This document shows positions 61,224-64,000 of a DNA stretch of 64,000 nucleotides, one piece after another (the first letter of the stretch is position 1; each line of letters starts with the position of its first letter). Source of the DNA: Gilvimarinus agarilyticus (GTDB lineage Bacteria > Pseudomonadota > Gammaproteobacteria > Pseudomonadales > Cellvibrionaceae); the NCBI RefSeq assembly GCF_000832015.1, contig NZ_JXCJ01000001.1:3865041-3929040 (forward strand), given 5' to 3'. The notes under the pieces were generated by a model that was not told where the DNA came from, made no database searches, and worked only from the letters and a program-made list of their open reading frames with translations. A program made the translations under genes and the position numbers.

Positions 61224-61823
61224 CTAAAGAAAGTAGTCGTTCTCGATACCTAACACATCCAACACATCCACCGCTGCCATACCGGCGCGGCGAGCCGCCT
61301 CTAACCCCAGTTTGGCATCTTCAAACACCACACAGTGCTCGGGTGCCACGCCCATCAACCCGGCGCAACGCAAAAAGGTATCGGGCGCGGGCTTAGGCGC
61401 GGCCACCAAATCAGCTCCCACCACATGATCAATAAAGTGACTAATACCACACTGCTCAAGAATGCTGCTGGCTTCATCGGTATAGGCACCGGTGCCCACA
61501 CTCATGGGCTTTTTACCGTAATAGCGCTCGGCCAACTCGACCAAGGCGGTGGGCTTAACGTAATCGCTAATCTTTTCCCGTACCACGGCCTCTTTAAAGT
61601 CATTCATCACGTCCAGCGACGCCTCGACCTTACAGTCAAAATGCTTAAGCAGTAGCTCGATGGTGCCTTTGGTGGGTACACCGGCCAGCGAACGCATTAG
61701 CGGCCGATCAATTGGGATGGCGAACTTATTTAGGGTTTCGGTCCAGGCCACTTCGTGCAACTGGCCACTATCTACCAAGGTGCCATCCATATCAAAGATG
61801 ATGGCTTCATACTGATCGTACAA
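61224..61823 (-). CDS. HAD superfamily sugar-phosphatase (beta-phosphoglucomutase-like)
   Basis: 199 residues from TTG 61823. HAD motifs: I, AIIFDMDGTLVDSG; II, MSVGTGAYTDEAS (Thr); III, AAPKPAPDTFLRCAG (Lys); IV, CVVFEDAKLGLEAARRAGM. The cap is of the small helical YqaB/beta-phosphoglucomutase type, so a sugar phosphate such as fructose 1-phosphate is a likely substrate. It converges on the CBS gene. Confidence 0.9.
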   Translation of the reverse strand: MYDQYEAIIFDMDGTLVDSGQLHEVAWTETLNKFAIPIDRPLMRSLAGVPTKGTIELLLKHFDCKVEASLDVMNDFKEAVVREKISDYVKPTALVELAERYYGKKPMSVGTGAYTDEASSILEQCGISHFIDHVVGADLVAAPKPAPDTFLRCAGLMGVAPEHCVVFEDAKLGLEAARRAGMAAVDVLDVLGIENDYFL

Positions 61824-62052
61824 AGGAGTGCCTATTTAGGTTAGAGGTACGTGATTGGAAAACGCGGTAAGTCGTGCGACAAACCAAAAGAATATCACCC
61901 GCCTCTCTTTGGTTAAACCTAAAGCCGTGCGCTTTACCTTCCTTTAATAGCCGCGACCACCAGAGACTTGCATATCAAGCGAGCTGACTTACTATTAACA
62001 ACACCCCTCTGCACAAGGATTTACACCGGGCACTCGCCCAGGAGCTAAGGAT

Positions 62053-63411
62053 ATGAAACCACTGGTTATCATTCACGGCTGGAACGATGAGGCAAAATCA
62101 TTTACTGCCCTCGCCGACGCGCTGCGACAACACACCGGGCGCAAGGTCAAGCACATTTGGCTGGGCAATTACACCTCGCTGGATGACGACGTGCACATCA
62201 GTGATTTGGGCGCAGCACTCACTCGCGCCTGGGCGGCCAGCCAGCTGCCCGACAAGCCAAAGTCAGTGGACGTTATCGTCCACTCCACCGGCGGCCTGAT
62301 ATTGCGCTACTGGATGGCCCAACACTACACAGCCGCTGGGCTCGCATCGCCTGTTAACAACCTAGTTATGTTGGCGCCTGCTAATTTTGGCTCGCCTCTG
62401 GCGCACAAAGGGCGCGCCTTTTACGGCCGGGTACTGAAAGGGTTTGGCTCTGACAAACCCCTTGAAACCGGCGAGCACATACTAAAAGCTCTGGAGGTAG
62501 CCAGCCCTTTTAGCTGGCAACTGGCCGAGGCCGACTTGCTCGGGCAAAGCGTTTTTACCCCCACCCGGGTGCGCACCACCGTTATTATTGGCAACAGCGG
62601 CTACGACGGCATTAGCTCAATTGCCAACGAGCGCGGCTCCGATGGCACTATTTATCTCGCAGCGGCCAATTTAAACTGCGCAAAAATCGAGGCAGACTTT
62701 GCCAGCGACCCACAAAAGCCCACATTGCATTCCAGCCAAACGCCTGAGCGCGAATGTGCTTTTTTAGCGCTGGACAAGCACGACCACAGCTCGATCGCAC
62801 TTAAAGACTTCCACCACAAAGGCAATGCCGAGCTTATCGATGCAATCGCCCAAGCTCTGGCCATTAGCAACGGCAACGATTACCAGAGCTGGGTTGATCA
62901 ATGCAGAGCGCGCACCAAGGCATTAATGCAAAGCTACGCGAAACGCCGCGACGATTACAAACATGGCTATCAAAACACGGTGTTTCGGGTGCGGGATGAT
63001 CAGGGCAACGAAGTGTGCGATTACGTTATCGAGTTTTACCAAAAAAGCCAGCGTGGTGTACTTAACAAAAAAACCCGTGAACTTAACGCTAAGGCCATCG
63101 CCAAGGTGCACGCCTACAAAGATAACCCGTCCTACCGAAGCTTTATGATTAACTGCACTCTATTGCACACACTGATTGACGAGAAGGGCGAGAACCTGCG
63201 CATTAGCTTATCGGCTATTCCAGATTTACATCACGAGAAAACCCTGGCCGGCTACTGGAGCTTTCAGGATAAAGATATTGGTCATTTGGAGTTAAACCAC
63301 GAAACAATTAAAACACTGTTTGTGGCCAACCGAACCCTGCTGATCAACATCACCTTAAAGCGCGAAAACAAGCAGGAGCTACTGATGCTGCACGGCGCTG
63401 ATCACTGGTAA
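62053..63411 (+). CDS. Alpha/beta-hydrolase, lipase-like, with a C-terminal extension
   Basis: 452 residues, no signal peptide. MKPLVIIHGWNDEAKSF holds the oxyanion HGW, and the nucleophile serine is in VDVIVHSTGGLILRYW (H-S-x-G-G, as in lipases and PGAP1-like esterases). PANFGSPLAHKGRAF follows. DKHDHSSIALKDFHH may give the catalytic histidine. From about residue 285 an unfamiliar domain begins, predicted rich in beta strands (VFRVRDDQGNEVCDYVIEFYQKS). The substrate is unknown. AGGAGCTAAGG precedes the ATG. Confidence 0.82.
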   Translation: MKPLVIIHGWNDEAKSFTALADALRQHTGRKVKHIWLGNYTSLDDDVHISDLGAALTRAWAASQLPDKPKSVDVIVHSTGGLILRYWMAQHYTAAGLASPVNNLVMLAPANFGSPLAHKGRAFYGRVLKGFGSDKPLETGEHILKALEVASPFSWQLAEADLLGQSVFTPTRVRTTVIIGNSGYDGISSIANERGSDGTIYLAAANLNCAKIEADFASDPQKPTLHSSQTPERECAFLALDKHDHSSIALKDFHHKGNAELIDAIAQALAISNGNDYQSWVDQCRARTKALMQSYAKRRDDYKHGYQNTVFRVRDDQGNEVCDYVIEFYQKSQRGVLNKKTRELNAKAIAKVHAYKDNPSYRSFMINCTLLHTLIDEKGENLRISLSAIPDLHHEKTLAGYWSFQDKDIGHLELNHETIKTLFVANRTLLINITLKRENKQELLMLHGADHW

Positions 63412-63427
63412 ATCAATACACCAGATG

Positions 63428-63457
63428 CACCAAAGGCGCCGGGTGGCGCCTTTGGTG
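63428..63457. terminator. Hairpin between lipase-like and ABC permease genes
   Basis: CACCAAAGGCGCC and GGCGCCTTTGGTG, a perfect 13-base stem with loop GGGT, between two converging genes. Confidence 0.75.
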
Positions 63458-63509
63458 TTCGCTATTTAATACTTGCTTAGATAACAGCCGCCACAGAGCA
63501 TGCACCGAG

Positions 63510-64000
63510 TTAACGGCGCACCAAGAAGCGCTGCATAGCGATAAAAATAAACAACAACAAACCAATCACAATTTTGGTCCACCAACTGCTTAAGGTGCCA
63601 TCAAACGAGATATAAGTTTGCACCACGCCCATGATCAGCACACCAAACAACGTGCCCACCACATAGCCGTAACCGCCGGTCAGCAAAGTGCCGCCAATCA
63701 CCACCGCGGCAATGGCATCCAGCTCGACACCAACGGCGGCCAGTGAATAACCCGAAAAGGTATAAAAGCTAAACACAATACCTGCCAGAGCGGCCAAGAA
63801 TGAGCTTAAGGCGTATACCGCAATGGTGGTACGGGCAATAGGCACACCCATCAGCGCCGCCGAATGGGTATCGCCACCAAGGCCATACACCCGGCCACCA
63901 AAACGGGTAAAGTTAGCCAGCATCACCGCCAGCACGAGCACCGTTAAGGCAATAATGGTCGAGCTTCCCAACCAGGCACCACCGGGCAACTCAAAGCCAA
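63510..64000 (-). CDS. Sugar ABC transporter permease, C-terminal part (RbsC/YjfF family)
   Basis: The minus strand stays open to the window edge, so the first part of the protein is missing. The seen part, beginning GFELPGGAWLGSS, has five or six membrane helices and the signature of the BPD_transp_2 family: RVYGLGGDTHSAALMGVPI, LAALAGIVFSFYTFSGYSLAAVGVELDAIAAVVIGGTLLTGGYGYVVGTLFG. The YjfF subgroup, which imports galactofuranose in E. coli, is a good match. An arabinose or galactose substrate would suit the neighbours, but is not shown. Confidence 0.9.
   Translation of the reverse strand, partial: GFELPGGAWLGSSTIIALTVLVLAVMLANFTRFGGRVYGLGGDTHSAALMGVPIARTTIAVYALSSFLAALAGIVFSFYTFSGYSLAAVGVELDAIAAVVIGGTLLTGGYGYVVGTLFGVLIMGVVQTYISFDGTLSSWWTKIVIGLLLFIFIAMQRFLVRR

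Overview
The window reads as a chromosomal segment of a marine, polysaccharide-degrading gammaproteobacterium, most like the Cellvibrionaceae (Saccharophagus, Teredinibacter, Cellvibrio, Gilvimarinus type). The pointers are the many secreted or lipoprotein glycoside hydrolases, polyserine and polyglycine linkers between modules, an LPMO with CBM10 and CBM2, TonB-dependent receptors, and a moderately GC-rich base composition. No rRNA, tRNA, CRISPR array or insertion sequence was recognised.

Layout. (1) 1-2803: two minus-strand genes, an FnIII-like secreted protein ending in RHS repeats, followed by the N-terminal part of an RHS protein that leaves the window. (2) 3019-9110: an FCD-type GntR regulator, a large carbohydrate-type TonB receptor and a divergent sodium/sugar symporter whose first helix is out of frame. 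(3) 9137-11997: a small lipoprotein, an ABM-domain protein, glycerol kinase and a hemolysin III family protein. (4) 12223-25412: an iron locus with three Fur-box-like sites. It holds a TonB receptor, an orphan response regulator, a DUF2218 protein, a MATE exporter and a six-gene overlapping operon that matches petrobactin biosynthesis (asbA, asbB, asbC, a fused asbD-asbE, asbF) plus a DUF418 membrane protein. (5) 25599-26903: a soluble PAS-PAS chemoreceptor of BdlA type. (6) 27515-39262: accessory carbohydrate genes, namely a GH87 alpha-1,3-glucanase, a beta-helix lipoprotein, an MFS carrier, a zinc-ribbon membrane protein, an AA10 LPMO, a secreted ADP-ribosylglycohydrolase-like protein and an RDD protein. 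(7) 39490-60410: an arabinan/arabinose utilisation region broken by a few unrelated small genes and a GH11 xylanase. It has GH51, GH43 with a ricin-type lectin, GH97, aldose epimerase, GH43, a divergent endo-arabinanase, and the operon araB-araD-araA-GPH transporter-cytosolic GH43-GH127. (8) 60715-64000: a CBS protein, a HAD phosphatase, a lipase-like hydrolase and a partial sugar ABC permease.

How they work together. Endo-arabinanase and secreted GH43, GH51, GH97 and GH127 enzymes would cut arabinan outside the cell or in the periplasm. TonB, SSS and GPH transporters would take up products, cytosolic GH43 would finish the oligomers, and AraA, AraB and AraD would feed L-arabinose into the pentose phosphate pathway. 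Related AT-rich operators (core TTRTANTAYAA, the shape expected for FadR-type GntR proteins) lie before the TonB receptor/SSS pair, GH51, the GH43/endo-arabinanase pair and araB. The GntR gene at 3019-3738 is therefore the best local candidate for the arabinose regulator. The iron region is a self-contained system: Fur-controlled synthesis of a citrate/3,4-dihydroxybenzoyl siderophore, a likely exporter and a likely receptor.
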